64,000 nt of DNA from Parabacteroides goldsteinii DSM 19448 = WAL 12034 (GTDB lineage Bacteria; Bacteroidota; Bacteroidia; Bacteroidales; Tannerellaceae). Below, in pieces: positions 49,042 to 57,611 of the stretch. The DNA is taken from NCBI RefSeq assembly GCF_000969835.1, contig NZ_KQ033912.1, forward strand, positions 372,001-436,000. Reading direction: 5' to 3'. A program made the position numbers and the translations under genes. The notes beneath the pieces were generated by a model. That model was not told the origin of the DNA. It ran no database searches and saw only the letters and a program-made list of their open reading frames with translations. Each line of letters starts with the position of its first letter. The first letter of the stretch is position 1.

Positions 49042-49932
49042 TCACAAAACTTTCTCCGCATACTCCTTAATCTTCGATTCACAAATCCGTTTTGTTATAT
49101 CCCTTAACAATTCTACTTTCGGAGTTAGTTGATCGATATCTTTTTTGGTAACGACAAAATGCGGATTGTACCGGGCATCCACATAAGCAGCCTTTAATAA
49201 AGTAAAAAGCCGTTTTTCTTCAAGTGTATCTTGTGGAAATACCGTTTTCAGATCTTCAGAATAGCTTCTAACTGATGAAGACAATTTTGATAGATTGTGC
49301 TGTTTGTTATTGCGCAAGGTATAAGTCAATCGGATCGCATAATAATAGTTCTCACAGGCTTGATGAAGATAAAACGAAGCTCTTTTATAATTTCCTCTAT
49401 TAAACGCATTGATTGTATCTACTAAAAATTCATTCGCTTCATTTAATTTTTCATCAAAATATTCCTGCGCCTGTTCCTTTATCTCTGCATAATTTAGTTT
49501 CCGGCGGCGAGCCAGTTTGTATTTACCGCTATTATACAGAACAATTCCTTCCTGTTTAATCTGTGTATAGAAATATCGTCCCTCCTCCAGGTACTTATTT
49601 ACTATCTTAATATCATCATTGATAAACTGGACAGGAGTATCCCGGTCAAAATCCTTTCCGGAAAAAAATATATCTTCCACGTTATCCAGAACAGTCTCAG
49701 CCTTTTTACTATTGATACCACTGGTTATCACATAGATATCATAATCGGATATTTTGACGGTAGGAATACCGCCATCTTCAATCCGTATGCTACGGCGTAC
49801 ATAATTTCCTCTTGCATAGCTACCATACAGAATAATAAACTCCACCTGAGGTAGCCTTTTCAGTATCTCATTAACCAGAAAGTTTAAATCTTCCTGCTTG
49901 TCCTTGGGTAAATAAGCTATCGAGTCTTTCAT
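49042..49932 (-). CDS. Fused MNT nucleotidyltransferase-HEPN protein
   Basis: 296 residues. The N-terminal minimal nucleotidyltransferase has GSYARG (about 37-42) and ISDYDIYV (about 62-69), giving the catalytic carboxylates, although an insert with RRSIRIEDGGIPTVK separates the two. The C-terminal HEPN domain (about 150-285) has YKRASFYLHQACENYYYAIR and the R-x3-H element DARYNPHF. Separate MNT and HEPN genes form toxin-antitoxin pairs in which MNT modifies and silences the HEPN RNase; here both are in one chain. Such fusions are also seen as stand-alone proteins of unknown use. A -7 box (TACTTTTG, 49965-49972 minus) precedes it by 32 bp. Confidence 0.8.
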   Translation of the reverse strand: MKDSIAYLPKDKQEDLNFLVNEILKRLPQVEFIILYGSYARGNYVRRSIRIEDGGIPTVKISDYDIYVITSGINSKKAETVLDNVEDIFFSGKDFDRDTPVQFINDDIKIVNKYLEEGRYFYTQIKQEGIVLYNSGKYKLARRRKLNYAEIKEQAQEYFDEKLNEANEFLVDTINAFNRGNYKRASFYLHQACENYYYAIRLTYTLRNNKQHNLSKLSSSVRSYSEDLKTVFPQDTLEEKRLFTLLKAAYVDARYNPHFVVTKKDIDQLTPKVELLRDITKRICESKIKEYAEKVL

Positions 49933-50107
49933 TATGCCTTTATTATTATGTACGATAATATCTACAAAAGTACAAAAAGTTTACTGCCGTAACTAATCAA
50001 ACTTACATACATTCATTTTTTCTGAAACTACAATACAGTTATAAACCATCCGCTTGCTCTATGCCATATATGCCGAATAAAAGTTTTCCCATTTTTTCCT
50101 TCATTTA

Positions 50108-50154
50108 TTCATCTGCAAAGCTATAACACTAAAAATAAACGCCTTGCAGATGAA
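50108..50154 (-). terminator. Stem-loop after the VirE/VapE gene
   Basis: TTCATCTGCAA (50108-50118) pairs with TTGCAGATGAA (50144-50154) around a 25-nt loop, 15 bp past the stop codon at 50169. The lack of a long U-run leaves its strength open. Confidence 0.4.
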
Positions 50155-50168
50155 CAAAATGAAGAATA

Positions 50169-52244
50169 TCATCCGATCTCCTCTACATGATACAAATTTC
50201 CACGCAAAGCGTGGCGAGAAGGATAGTTATTTCGGCGCAGCAAACGGCCAAAGCCATTGATCGTTGTGTTACTGAAACTAAGGCGGCTACGCTTACGGAT
50301 ATGTTGCATGATCTCAGCTACTGATAACCAATCGCCTCCATCTTCCCCAACAGGAACGGCACGAAAATACTGCAACAACAACTGCTCTTCCACCGGCACT
50401 TGCTCAAATGCCTCATTCTGCCGAGTAACAGCCAGTTCCTCTTCATGCGTAAACCAATAACGTTCGCCTGCCCGCAACAAATAAATGGCCTGAGCATATA
50501 GCTGGTCATGGTCAACCAAATAGCGGCGGTCGATCTCCCCTTTAATTTCAACACAAAGGAAACGACGGCTACCGGTCGGATCGGATAACAGGTCCATATT
50601 ATTACAAGTCCCGACAAATCCGGCATACCGTTTCAACACCCGAACACTCGATTTATAAGGCTTGCGGGTATTCACCTCCGGCTTCTGAAGCAGATGTTTC
50701 AGGAAAGACTGGCGGGAAGCCCCCACCGAATCGAACTCATCGATATTGATCAGGGCAAATCGATGCAGCATCAGTTCGGCGTCACGGCGATTCCCAAAAT
50801 CAATGCTATCCGTATAAAAGTCGCGCAGAACAGGCGGCAACAGATTACGGCACCAGGTAGACTTTCCACATCCCTGCTCACCCACCAGCAAAGGCAAGAC
50901 ACTGTTGGCATACACGCTACTCATCTGTTTCCATTGGGCAACCAGCCCCAAAAACCAGCGATAAAAATGATTGCGCCACAGTTTCGACGATGTCGGCACG
51001 GTATCCGCCAATGCACGGATATGATCTTTCCCATCCCATTCGGGCAAATGATCCAAATAATCATCCAGCGGATTGAACAGCGGTATCTTATTGGAATAGA
51101 TATAGCGTTTCACATCGCGATCCCATAAATCAAGTCCTTCGGCTTGTGCATGCAAAGAGATCGTATTGAGCACCTCCTCTGTGACCGGGAAAAAATCATA
51201 ATAATAGGAACGCCGCTCGCGATACTCCACCTCCCCTTTCAACTCATTCCGTCGCAATTCATACCGTCGTTTCATAAACTCTTCCATCCGGAGCACCAGA
51301 TTCTGGCAAGCCGGCATCACCGGACCAACACCATAATATTTATCCAGCAGATAGGCATTATGCACAGCCGCCCGCAATTCCGTTTCACTACGCCGGAAGT
51401 GCATGTTCGCATACGACCATTTCAGCACATCTTCCTCCGGTATGCCTGCCCGCAGGCAATTCTCTGCCAAACGGACCAACAACGTGTCCTCTTCCGCATC
51501 CCCCAGTTCCTTTTTCACCTCCTCTATCGCCTTTTTCAGAGCTACCTGATAGAGCAGATAAACAGAACTACTACGTTCGTGCCCCGCCTCCATCCGCTGA
51601 AGCGGCAACGGTTCTTGCTGTTTCACGTCGCGAAAAGTCGGTTCGCCAGGCATTTGCAAAGGCTGTTCGAGTGTTGCCGGAACAGCCGCCGGATTATAAT
51701 AAAGATCGGGATCATAGGAGATACGGCAAGACTGCTCTATAACCGGTTGCCGGAAAGCGATATCCCGCTGCAATTGCATCCGGTAATAATTGAGTGCCAA
51801 TTGGTAAGCATGTGCATGAAACCACCCCGCCAGTTCACAGTTACGAGGCAAAGAACCGTCCGGCAATGTAAAAGGTACAACAATCTTCACACTTTTACGG
51901 CTTGAGCCGATAAAAGCAAGCAGTGTTTGCAGCGAACCGGCTGCCTTCCGTCGCACCTCCGTCGCCTCCGTATACCCGGACAGATTACCGACTTCGAGAA
52001 GGACAAGACCATTGTAGGCTGCCATTTTCATCTCTCCGTTCTTCTTCCGGTATTCGGCACCAAAAACAATCCGGGGCAGTTTACTTGCCGCCGGACAAGG
52101 ACAACCCGGAGGAGTATCCTCCGGGTTGTCCCGGAATTCTTCTACTGCACGACCGGACGCACGGTCCTTCATCGTATCGACTAATTCACTAAGCGAAAAG
52201 GTTTTAACGGACTTACTTCCGTCTTTATACTGTGTTATATTCAT
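50169..52244 (-). CDS. VirE N-domain / VapE-like helicase-type P-loop protein
   Basis: 691 residues. The N-terminal BT4734/VirE-N-type region (about 50-180, RIVFGAEYRKKNGEMKMAAY, NGLVLLEVGNLSG) resembles primase-associated domains. The C-terminal VapE ATPase (about 400-640) has Walker A LLVGEQGCGKSTW, Walker B ALINIDEFDS and a sensor region FVGTCNNMDLLSDPTGSRRF, as in superfamily 3-like replication helicases of phage and satellites. Together this looks like the replication protein of a mobile unit. In Bacteroidales it recurs next to an HU-like gene, as here. Likely nuclear role: DNA unwinding or primed replication; not tested. Confidence 0.83.
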   Translation of the reverse strand: MNITQYKDGSKSVKTFSLSELVDTMKDRASGRAVEEFRDNPEDTPPGCPCPAASKLPRIVFGAEYRKKNGEMKMAAYNGLVLLEVGNLSGYTEATEVRRKAAGSLQTLLAFIGSSRKSVKIVVPFTLPDGSLPRNCELAGWFHAHAYQLALNYYRMQLQRDIAFRQPVIEQSCRISYDPDLYYNPAAVPATLEQPLQMPGEPTFRDVKQQEPLPLQRMEAGHERSSSVYLLYQVALKKAIEEVKKELGDAEEDTLLVRLAENCLRAGIPEEDVLKWSYANMHFRRSETELRAAVHNAYLLDKYYGVGPVMPACQNLVLRMEEFMKRRYELRRNELKGEVEYRERRSYYYDFFPVTEEVLNTISLHAQAEGLDLWDRDVKRYIYSNKIPLFNPLDDYLDHLPEWDGKDHIRALADTVPTSSKLWRNHFYRWFLGLVAQWKQMSSVYANSVLPLLVGEQGCGKSTWCRNLLPPVLRDFYTDSIDFGNRRDAELMLHRFALINIDEFDSVGASRQSFLKHLLQKPEVNTRKPYKSSVRVLKRYAGFVGTCNNMDLLSDPTGSRRFLCVEIKGEIDRRYLVDHDQLYAQAIYLLRAGERYWFTHEEELAVTRQNEAFEQVPVEEQLLLQYFRAVPVGEDGGDWLSVAEIMQHIRKRSRLSFSNTTINGFGRLLRRNNYPSRHALRGNLYHVEEIG

Positions 52245-52352
52245 TTGCTTGTAATTTAAGGTGTATTTTCTGTTTAAAGATAAGAAAAAAAGCTATGGAC
52301 AACAAGGTTTCTATCGATTATTATTTATATCTTTAGTGCGTTATTCTTTCTT

Positions 52353-52414
52353 GTTTGTCAATTGTCAAACGCTTATTCAACAGTAGTCTTACAAGCGTTT
52401 GTCAGCTTTCAAAC
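52353..52414. promoter_or_regulatory. Paired palindromic sites between the divergent genes
   Basis: GTTTGTCAATTGTCAAAC (52353-52370) and GTTTGTCAGCTTTCAAAC (52397-52414) share GTTTGTCA-N5-CAAAC over 18 bp, 44 bp apart. CAAACGCTT (52366-52374) and AAGCGTTTG (52393-52401) make them mirror each other. They could be operators, or origin-type sites for the VapE protein. Confidence 0.6.
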
Positions 52415-52498
52415 AAGCGTATGACAGTTGGCAGATAAATTAAAAGAAAGCACTCCGGCATTACCGGATGCCTGGTTACACCTTAAACAATAACTGAT

Positions 52499-53104
52499 AT
52501 GTGTGCAAGATATCGAATGGTTCGCACTCCGAACCCTACTGGAGAGAAGAAAAAACAAGCGTTGCATCCGCGTGTAGTACCTCTCGGGACACTCCATACC
52601 GACGATTTAATCGAAGAAGTCGAAAACCGTTCGGGAATTTCGGGAGCAGACATCAAAGGGGCTTTACGGGTCCTTGCAGATGTGGTAGCCGACAGATTGG
52701 AACAAGGCTACAATGTCGAAGTAGAGAATTTTGGCTTCCTCAGCGTTTCGCTTTCTTCACGCCCGGTCATGGATAAGAAGGAAATCCGTAGCGAATCGAT
52801 TCATTTCAAGAATGTCAACTTCCGCTGCGGAAAATACCTGAAAAGTAAATTAAAAACAATGGATCTGGAACGCATGCCGGAAGGAAAAGGAGTGTTACCC
52901 CCTTTCGGGGAACGGGTCCGCAGGCTGATGGAATATCTGGAAAAACATCACTATATCACTTGCAGCGATTACCGGGAACTGACAGGTTGTTCCAAGTATC
53001 GTGCTTTAGAAGACCTGAAAAAGCTGATCGATGAAGGTAAATTGGAGAAAAACGGGTATCGAAGCACTAGGGTTTATTCATTGCCTTCATCTGAAAAACA
53101 TTGA
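52499..53104 (+). CDS. HU-related DNA-binding protein with winged C-terminus
   Basis: 201 residues. The first 120 are HU-like: VRTPNPTGEKKKQALHPRVV, then DDLIEEVENRSGISGADIKG, ALRVLADVVADRLEQGYNVE and an arm region NFGFLSVSLSSRPVMDKKEI. The last 70 (PFGERVRRLMEYLEKHHYIT, YRELTGCSKYRALEDLKKLI) look like a winged helix. This longer HU class is typical of Bacteroidetes accessory regions. It is divergent from the VapE-like gene across 254 bp holding two palindromes and may bind them. Confidence 0.82.
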   Translation: MCARYRMVRTPNPTGEKKKQALHPRVVPLGTLHTDDLIEEVENRSGISGADIKGALRVLADVVADRLEQGYNVEVENFGFLSVSLSSRPVMDKKEIRSESIHFKNVNFRCGKYLKSKLKTMDLERMPEGKGVLPPFGERVRRLMEYLEKHHYITCSDYRELTGCSKYRALEDLKKLIDEGKLEKNGYRSTRVYSLPSSEKH

Positions 53105-53179
53105 TAATAAACAACAAGCTTTTACAGATGAAGGAATGAAGGATTATTTTCGAAAAACTTTTTTCAGAGAAAGAGAATC

Positions 53180-54730
53180 TTACGACCGGACGATCCACTC
53201 CGCAATATTCCGCGTTTCATTATCGAAACTCACACCGATTTTAAACAGAGTCCGCGGGTCGGATGCGAACGGCAAAGCGTATTGCCTGTCTTCGATCTGT
53301 TGCAATGCCTCTTCTGCCGTTCCATTCAACTTGAACTCCATGACATAAAAGTAACGGTCGGTCTGCAACACCAAATCTATACGACCACGTGATGTACGAT
53401 ATTCCACTTGGGCATAAAAACCGACCAGCTTGAAAACTATAAACAAGACATTCTGGTAATGTACCTCCAAATTGCGGATCAACTCGTAAGGCGTATCGGT
53501 AAAGAAACTTTGAAGGCGAACTAAGAACGCATCCACATCACCCTTACGGATATCTCTAACAAAATGTTGAACTTGGAATGCGGTGTCACCCGCTTTTACG
53601 GATGTATAAAAAGGCAACAGATAACGGGTAAAACCTTCGGCGACTTCCTCGTTTGGAAAACCAAGCGTGTACATCTTAAACTCCGGATCATAATCCTTGA
53701 TCGTCAGATAACCACTTTGGTAAATGACCGGTATGGGATTGTATGAAACGGCATCAATGCTGTTCAACACGTCCACATCCGTTTCCGTATGCGCCATGCG
53801 ATACAAGTCATAATCCGTGCGCTTCAACAATTCTACCAAATAAGTGGGGGTTCCCGTCTCAAACCAATAACTACCCAACTGCTTATATTTAAAGGCATTC
53901 AAAAGACTGAACGGATTATAAACGCCCGGACTGCCTGCCGTGAAATGATAACCGTCATACTGCTTCTTCAGCAAAGAACAAGTCCCTTCAAACGTGAGGT
54001 TCAACGAAGCTCCCAATGCATGGATATCGTCATCAAAATAGGCATGCAACTCTTCTTCCGATATGCCGCAAAGGGTTACATACGGATCACGCATGGACAA
54101 ATCGTCCAAGTTATTCAAATCGCTGAACACGCTTACTTTGCCAAACTTCGTGACACCGGTCAGCAAGGCAAAGCGGATCGCACCGTCCATCGTCTTCAAT
54201 ACCCCATAGAAGGGTTTCAGCATATTACGGAACTCTTCCTGGAGTGCTTCATTGCCAATCGCCTGCAACAATGGCTTATCATATTCATCCACCAGGATGA
54301 CCACACGCCGCCCCGTCTTCTCATATGCACGGCGAACAATTCCCTTAAAACGAAGTTCAGGTGTCTTCTCCGTTTCCGAACGCCCATACAGGAGTTCCCA
54401 ATTATGTAACGTATCATCCAAGACATACATCAATTGTTCCACCGAGTCATACTTGCCGGTATTCAAATCCAAATGCAGAATCGGATACTCTATCCAATCC
54501 TTCTCCAACTGCTCCATCGCCAAACCTTTGAATAACTCTTTCTTTCCCTGGAAATAGGCTTCCAAAGTAGATATCAACAGGCTTTTACCGAAACGGCGGG
54601 GGCGGCTCAGGAAATAATAACGTCCCGTCTGAACCAATTGATAAATCAATGCGGTCTTATCAACATAAAGAAAACCGTCTTTACGAAGACTTTCAAAGTT
54701 CTGTATACCTATCGGATAAAGTGTTGCCAT
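53180..54730 (-). CDS. AAA-ATPase-like / PD-(D/E)XK nuclease-like protein
   Basis: 516 residues from MATLYPIGIQNFESLRKDG at 54730. FLSRPRRFGKSLLISTLEAY is the Walker A of the AAA-ATPase_like family (about 40-55), and VVILVDEYDKPLLQ is Walker B. The C-terminal domain holds YRTSRGRIDLVLQTDRYFYV followed by MEFKLNG, the D-(D/E)XK pattern of DUF1703. Many copies occur in Bacteroides and Parabacteroides genomes. The function is unknown; a nuclease or defence role has been suspected from the fold. A -7 box (TACTTTTG, 54757-54764 minus) lies 26 bp upstream. Confidence 0.85.
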   Translation of the reverse strand: MATLYPIGIQNFESLRKDGFLYVDKTALIYQLVQTGRYYFLSRPRRFGKSLLISTLEAYFQGKKELFKGLAMEQLEKDWIEYPILHLDLNTGKYDSVEQLMYVLDDTLHNWELLYGRSETEKTPELRFKGIVRRAYEKTGRRVVILVDEYDKPLLQAIGNEALQEEFRNMLKPFYGVLKTMDGAIRFALLTGVTKFGKVSVFSDLNNLDDLSMRDPYVTLCGISEEELHAYFDDDIHALGASLNLTFEGTCSLLKKQYDGYHFTAGSPGVYNPFSLLNAFKYKQLGSYWFETGTPTYLVELLKRTDYDLYRMAHTETDVDVLNSIDAVSYNPIPVIYQSGYLTIKDYDPEFKMYTLGFPNEEVAEGFTRYLLPFYTSVKAGDTAFQVQHFVRDIRKGDVDAFLVRLQSFFTDTPYELIRNLEVHYQNVLFIVFKLVGFYAQVEYRTSRGRIDLVLQTDRYFYVMEFKLNGTAEEALQQIEDRQYALPFASDPRTLFKIGVSFDNETRNIAEWIVRS

Positions 54731-54756
54731 AATCTGCTTTTGTTTTCGTACCAAGA

Positions 54757-54764
54757 CAAAAGTA
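54757..54764 (-). promoter_or_regulatory. -7 box of the AAA-ATPase-like gene
   Basis: TACTTTTG on the minus strand, 26 bp ahead of the start codon; no good -33. Confidence 0.4.
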
Positions 54765-55074
54765 ATTAAAAAATAGAGATAATGGATTATTAAAAAACTT
54801 TTGTTTGAAAAAAGATACCTCTACCATCATCAGGGCAACCGCACCAAAATAGTTCTCGCCCGAAAGAAAACGGATGGGGAACTGTTCTTTTTCCGAATAA
54901 GTGCCGTTTTTGCCGACACAAAACACCGTTTTACATAATCGAAATGGTAGTTTAAGGTCATGAGAAAGTCCGCGACGGAAACAATTTTCGTAAGCATTCG
55001 AAGAAATGCACCTTTTAGACTTTGAGGTTTGGTTGTAGCTTTGCGGCAGCGAATACAATCAAATCTCAATTATT

Positions 55075-55398
55075 ATGAACAGACAAGAATTTGAAGAATT
55101 AGAATTACAGGTGCAACAAAGCAACCTGCCGTTGAAGTCGTACCTTCAACAGATAGGTGTAAGTTATTCAACCTATCACTACCGGCGTAGAAAATGTTCC
55201 GCTGACAGTAACAGTGTCAGACAGGAGTTGGCTCCCATCAGTTTTAAACAGGCAGTTACGGAGTCTTTCCAGGAAGAACAATTGCTTTATGGTGTGGCCC
55301 TGCTGTTTCCCAATGGGCTTCGTGCCCACTTTGGAAGCGGTTCAAAAGATATACTGATGGAAGTTTTAAGCCAAAGTCTTCGAGGCGGCCATGTTTAA
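55075..55398 (+). CDS. tnpA: IS66 accessory protein TnpA
   Basis: 107 residues. MNRQEFEELELQVQQSNLPL then LQQIGVSYSTYHYRRRK is the helix-turn-helix part, and LPNGLRAHFGSG-like closing strands (LLFPNGLRAHFGSGSKDIL) end the protein. TnpA of IS66 is needed for full transposition, probably by binding the ends. It overlaps tnpB by 8 bp. Confidence 0.85.
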   Translation: MNRQEFEELELQVQQSNLPLKSYLQQIGVSYSTYHYRRRKCSADSNSVRQELAPISFKQAVTESFQEEQLLYGVALLFPNGLRAHFGSGSKDILMEVLSQSLRGGHV

Positions 55399-55759
55399 CC
55401 TGAACGACACGATGCGCTACTTCCTGTGTCCGGGCAGGACAGATATGCGCAAGGGTATCAGTTCGCTATGCGGAGTGGTACATGAGAAGATGAACAGTGA
55501 AGTGAGGAACGGTGATGTCTTCATCTTCATCGGCTCCAGCCGCAGACTCATGAAACTGCTTCATGCCGAAGACGGAGGTATGGTAATGTATGTAAAACGC
55601 CTGGAGGCCGGTCGCTTCAAACTGCCGGAGTATGATTCCAAATCAAACAGCTACCCCATGGAGTGGCGCGACCTGGTGATGATGGTTGAAGGCATACAGG
55701 AAAACCCGGAACAGAGGCTCCGGCGGTTGAGGGCTGAACGTAAGGAATACCATGTATAA
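55391..55759 (+). CDS. tnpB: IS66 accessory protein TnpB
   Basis: 122 residues with the family core YFLCPGRTDMRKGISSLCGV, the strands DVFIFIGSSRRLMKLLHAED, and RLEAGRFKLPEYD. The length is normal. TnpB of IS66 is required for movement although its action is unknown; it is unrelated to the RNA-guided TnpB nucleases despite the name. Confidence 0.92.
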   Translation: MFNLNDTMRYFLCPGRTDMRKGISSLCGVVHEKMNSEVRNGDVFIFIGSSRRLMKLLHAEDGGMVMYVKRLEAGRFKLPEYDSKSNSYPMEWRDLVMMVEGIQENPEQRLRRLRAERKEYHV

Positions 55760-55847
55760 CATGCTTCTCAGTGAGAGCAAAAGTACGGATATTGTTGTGT
55801 AATTCACTATAATTTAGTATATTTACATCAACAAAAAGGTACAGACA

Positions 55848-57308
55848 ATGGAAGAAAAGGAAATATTACTCAAGACGACAGAAGGGCTGAATGCCTCTAT
55901 AGTCTCATTGTCTACTACTAATAAGAATCAATCCGAACAGATAAAAAATCTGCAGGAACGTATCAAGGAGTTGACGGCTCAGGTCGCATGGCTGAACCGT
56001 CAGCTCTTTGGTCGTAAATCGGAGAAACTCCGCGTATATGATCCTAATATGCCCGATCTCTTTGCCGGCGAGTTTTCCGGACTCCGGCAACAGGTGGAAG
56101 AAAAGCGGGACGAGGCTGTGAAAAAGATTGAGAAGGAATCGGTGGAAGACGGAAAACGAAATCGTCAGAACCGCAAAATGACAGAGGACTTACCCGTATT
56201 GGAGACCGATACAATAGAACCGAAAGGCGTAGAAATAGCTCCCATGCCGCTGATGCCGGTCGACAAGTGCATCGCTGATACCAGTCTTCTTGCCGAAATA
56301 TTGCTTCAGAAGTATGAATATCATGTCCCGTTCTACCGTCAGATACAACAATACCGCCATCTTGGAATGAAAGGTCTGACCGAAAGTACACTGACCGGCT
56401 GGTTCAAGAAAACAGTAGAACTGCTTAAGCCTCTGTATGAAGAACTCAAACGGGAAGTCTTCTTCTGCGACTATGTACAAGCGGACGAGACTACAGTTCC
56501 GGTCATTAACAGGGAAAAGCACAAGGCCGACAAGGAATATCTTTGGATGGTAAGATCAGTCATGGAGAAACTGGTCATCTTCCATTACGACGGAGGATCA
56601 CGAGCCGGAGCGGTCATCGAATCCCTGGCAAATCAATATAACTTCAAGGGATATCTTCAATGTGACGGTTTTGCAGGCTATGAAACAGCCTTCAAAACCA
56701 ACCCCAACGTGCGGCTGCTCAACTGTCTGGTTCATATCCGTCGTCATTTTGAGCAAACGTTGGATGAAAACAGGGAGATGGCCCAACATGCACTGACTCA
56801 GATACAGCATATCTATAAAATAGAACGTCAGTGTGACGAAGCCGGCCTGTCATATGATGAGCGCAGACAGACGCGTCAGGAACTGTCCAGGCCAATCATG
56901 GAGGCAATGAAGGTCTGGATGGAGACAGAAGGCATTAAATACAGTCCAAGTTCTTTGACAGGCAAGGTCATTACATATGCCTATACCAAATGGGATAATA
57001 TTATGAGATGCCTGGACGATGGCCGCCTGTACTGGGATAATAATCTGGCGGAAAATGTCCAACGACCCATTACTTTGAGCAGAAAAAATCTTCTCTTCTG
57101 TGGTAATCACGAAGCAGCGGTTAATATGTCTGTCATATGTTCTTTGCTGGCCACATGTAAGGCACTTGATGTAAACCCAAGGGTATACCTGAACGATGTC
57201 ATCGCACAAATGCCTTATCACAAAAAGGCAACTCAAGAAGAACTTTTGAATCTACTTCCACACAAATGGAAGTTGAAACATCCGGAATGTGTACTGACAA
57301 AACAATAG
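55848..57308 (+). CDS. tnpC: IS66 transposase TnpC (DDE type)
   Basis: 486 residues. A coiled-coil N-terminus (NKNQSEQIKNLQERIKELTA) and the LNRQLFGRKSEK motif precede a zinc-ribbon-like part and the DDE domain: the first Asp in VQADETTVPVI (about 205), the second in QCDGFAGYE (about 270), and the Glu in YWDNNLAENVQRPITLSRKN (about 402). The closing IS66 C-terminal segment is present (LLATCKALDVNPRVYLNDVI). The full length and intact triad suggest a working enzyme. Confidence 0.93.
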   Translation: MEEKEILLKTTEGLNASIVSLSTTNKNQSEQIKNLQERIKELTAQVAWLNRQLFGRKSEKLRVYDPNMPDLFAGEFSGLRQQVEEKRDEAVKKIEKESVEDGKRNRQNRKMTEDLPVLETDTIEPKGVEIAPMPLMPVDKCIADTSLLAEILLQKYEYHVPFYRQIQQYRHLGMKGLTESTLTGWFKKTVELLKPLYEELKREVFFCDYVQADETTVPVINREKHKADKEYLWMVRSVMEKLVIFHYDGGSRAGAVIESLANQYNFKGYLQCDGFAGYETAFKTNPNVRLLNCLVHIRRHFEQTLDENREMAQHALTQIQHIYKIERQCDEAGLSYDERRQTRQELSRPIMEAMKVWMETEGIKYSPSSLTGKVITYAYTKWDNIMRCLDDGRLYWDNNLAENVQRPITLSRKNLLFCGNHEAAVNMSVICSLLATCKALDVNPRVYLNDVIAQMPYHKKATQEELLNLLPHKWKLKHPECVLTKQ

Positions 57309-57416
57309 GAGGTATATGGGAACTGACCACGAATGCAACATACAGGTTTAACAAAACAATAGCGACTGCTACTATAAGGTTCATAGTGACAGCCGCTAAA
57401 AAAATGCCGTATTGTC

Positions 57417-57611
57417 AAAGAACGATTTAGATGCCATAAATTCGGTTTCGAAGATATGGTGATTCTTATTGCTTGTGGGTTACACAACTTTAGAATCAGT
57501 CATAAAATGAGCTATATAACAATTTAATCTATATAATGTCTATTGTAATATTGCAATGGCAAATGACAGGACGACTATAACCTTTTTAATGTACTTCAAT
57601 CTTGTTAACCT
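57417..57611. other. AT-rich stretch between IS66 and the PUL
   Basis: No gene, repeat or clear terminator recognised. It holds the 3' flank of the metallophosphoesterase gene and the junction of the insertion. Confidence 0.4.

Larger units (their letters stand above)
50079..53162. mobile_element. VirE/VapE-HU module bounded by imperfect inverted repeats
   Basis: 50079-50122 and the reverse complement of 53117-53162 align over about 44 bp, with the best part TCCTTCATT, TTCATCTG and AAAGCT in register (about three mismatches and one gap in 27 bp). They flank exactly two divergent genes, vapE-like and HU-like. A third copy of the motif (TTGCAGATGAA, 50144-50154) lies just inside the left end. 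No transposase is present and no target duplication was seen. Unit status is inferred. Confidence 0.5.
54900..57416 (+). mobile_element. IS66-family insertion sequence (ends approximate)
   Basis: The three-gene set tnpA-tnpB-tnpC in this order and spacing defines IS66. Imperfect inverted ends are suggested by GTGCCGTTTTTGCCGACAC (54901-54919) and, on the other strand, ACGGCATTTTTTTAGCGGC (about 57410-57392). I could not fix the tips or an 8-bp target duplication. The genes are all open, so the copy may be active. About 150 bp at each side hold no other gene. Confidence 0.75.

Noticed and set aside
55391..55759. TnpB as an RNA-guided nuclease gene
   Set aside because: Its sequence is the IS66 accessory TnpB, a different family that only shares the name; no RuvC motifs or omega RNA are visible.
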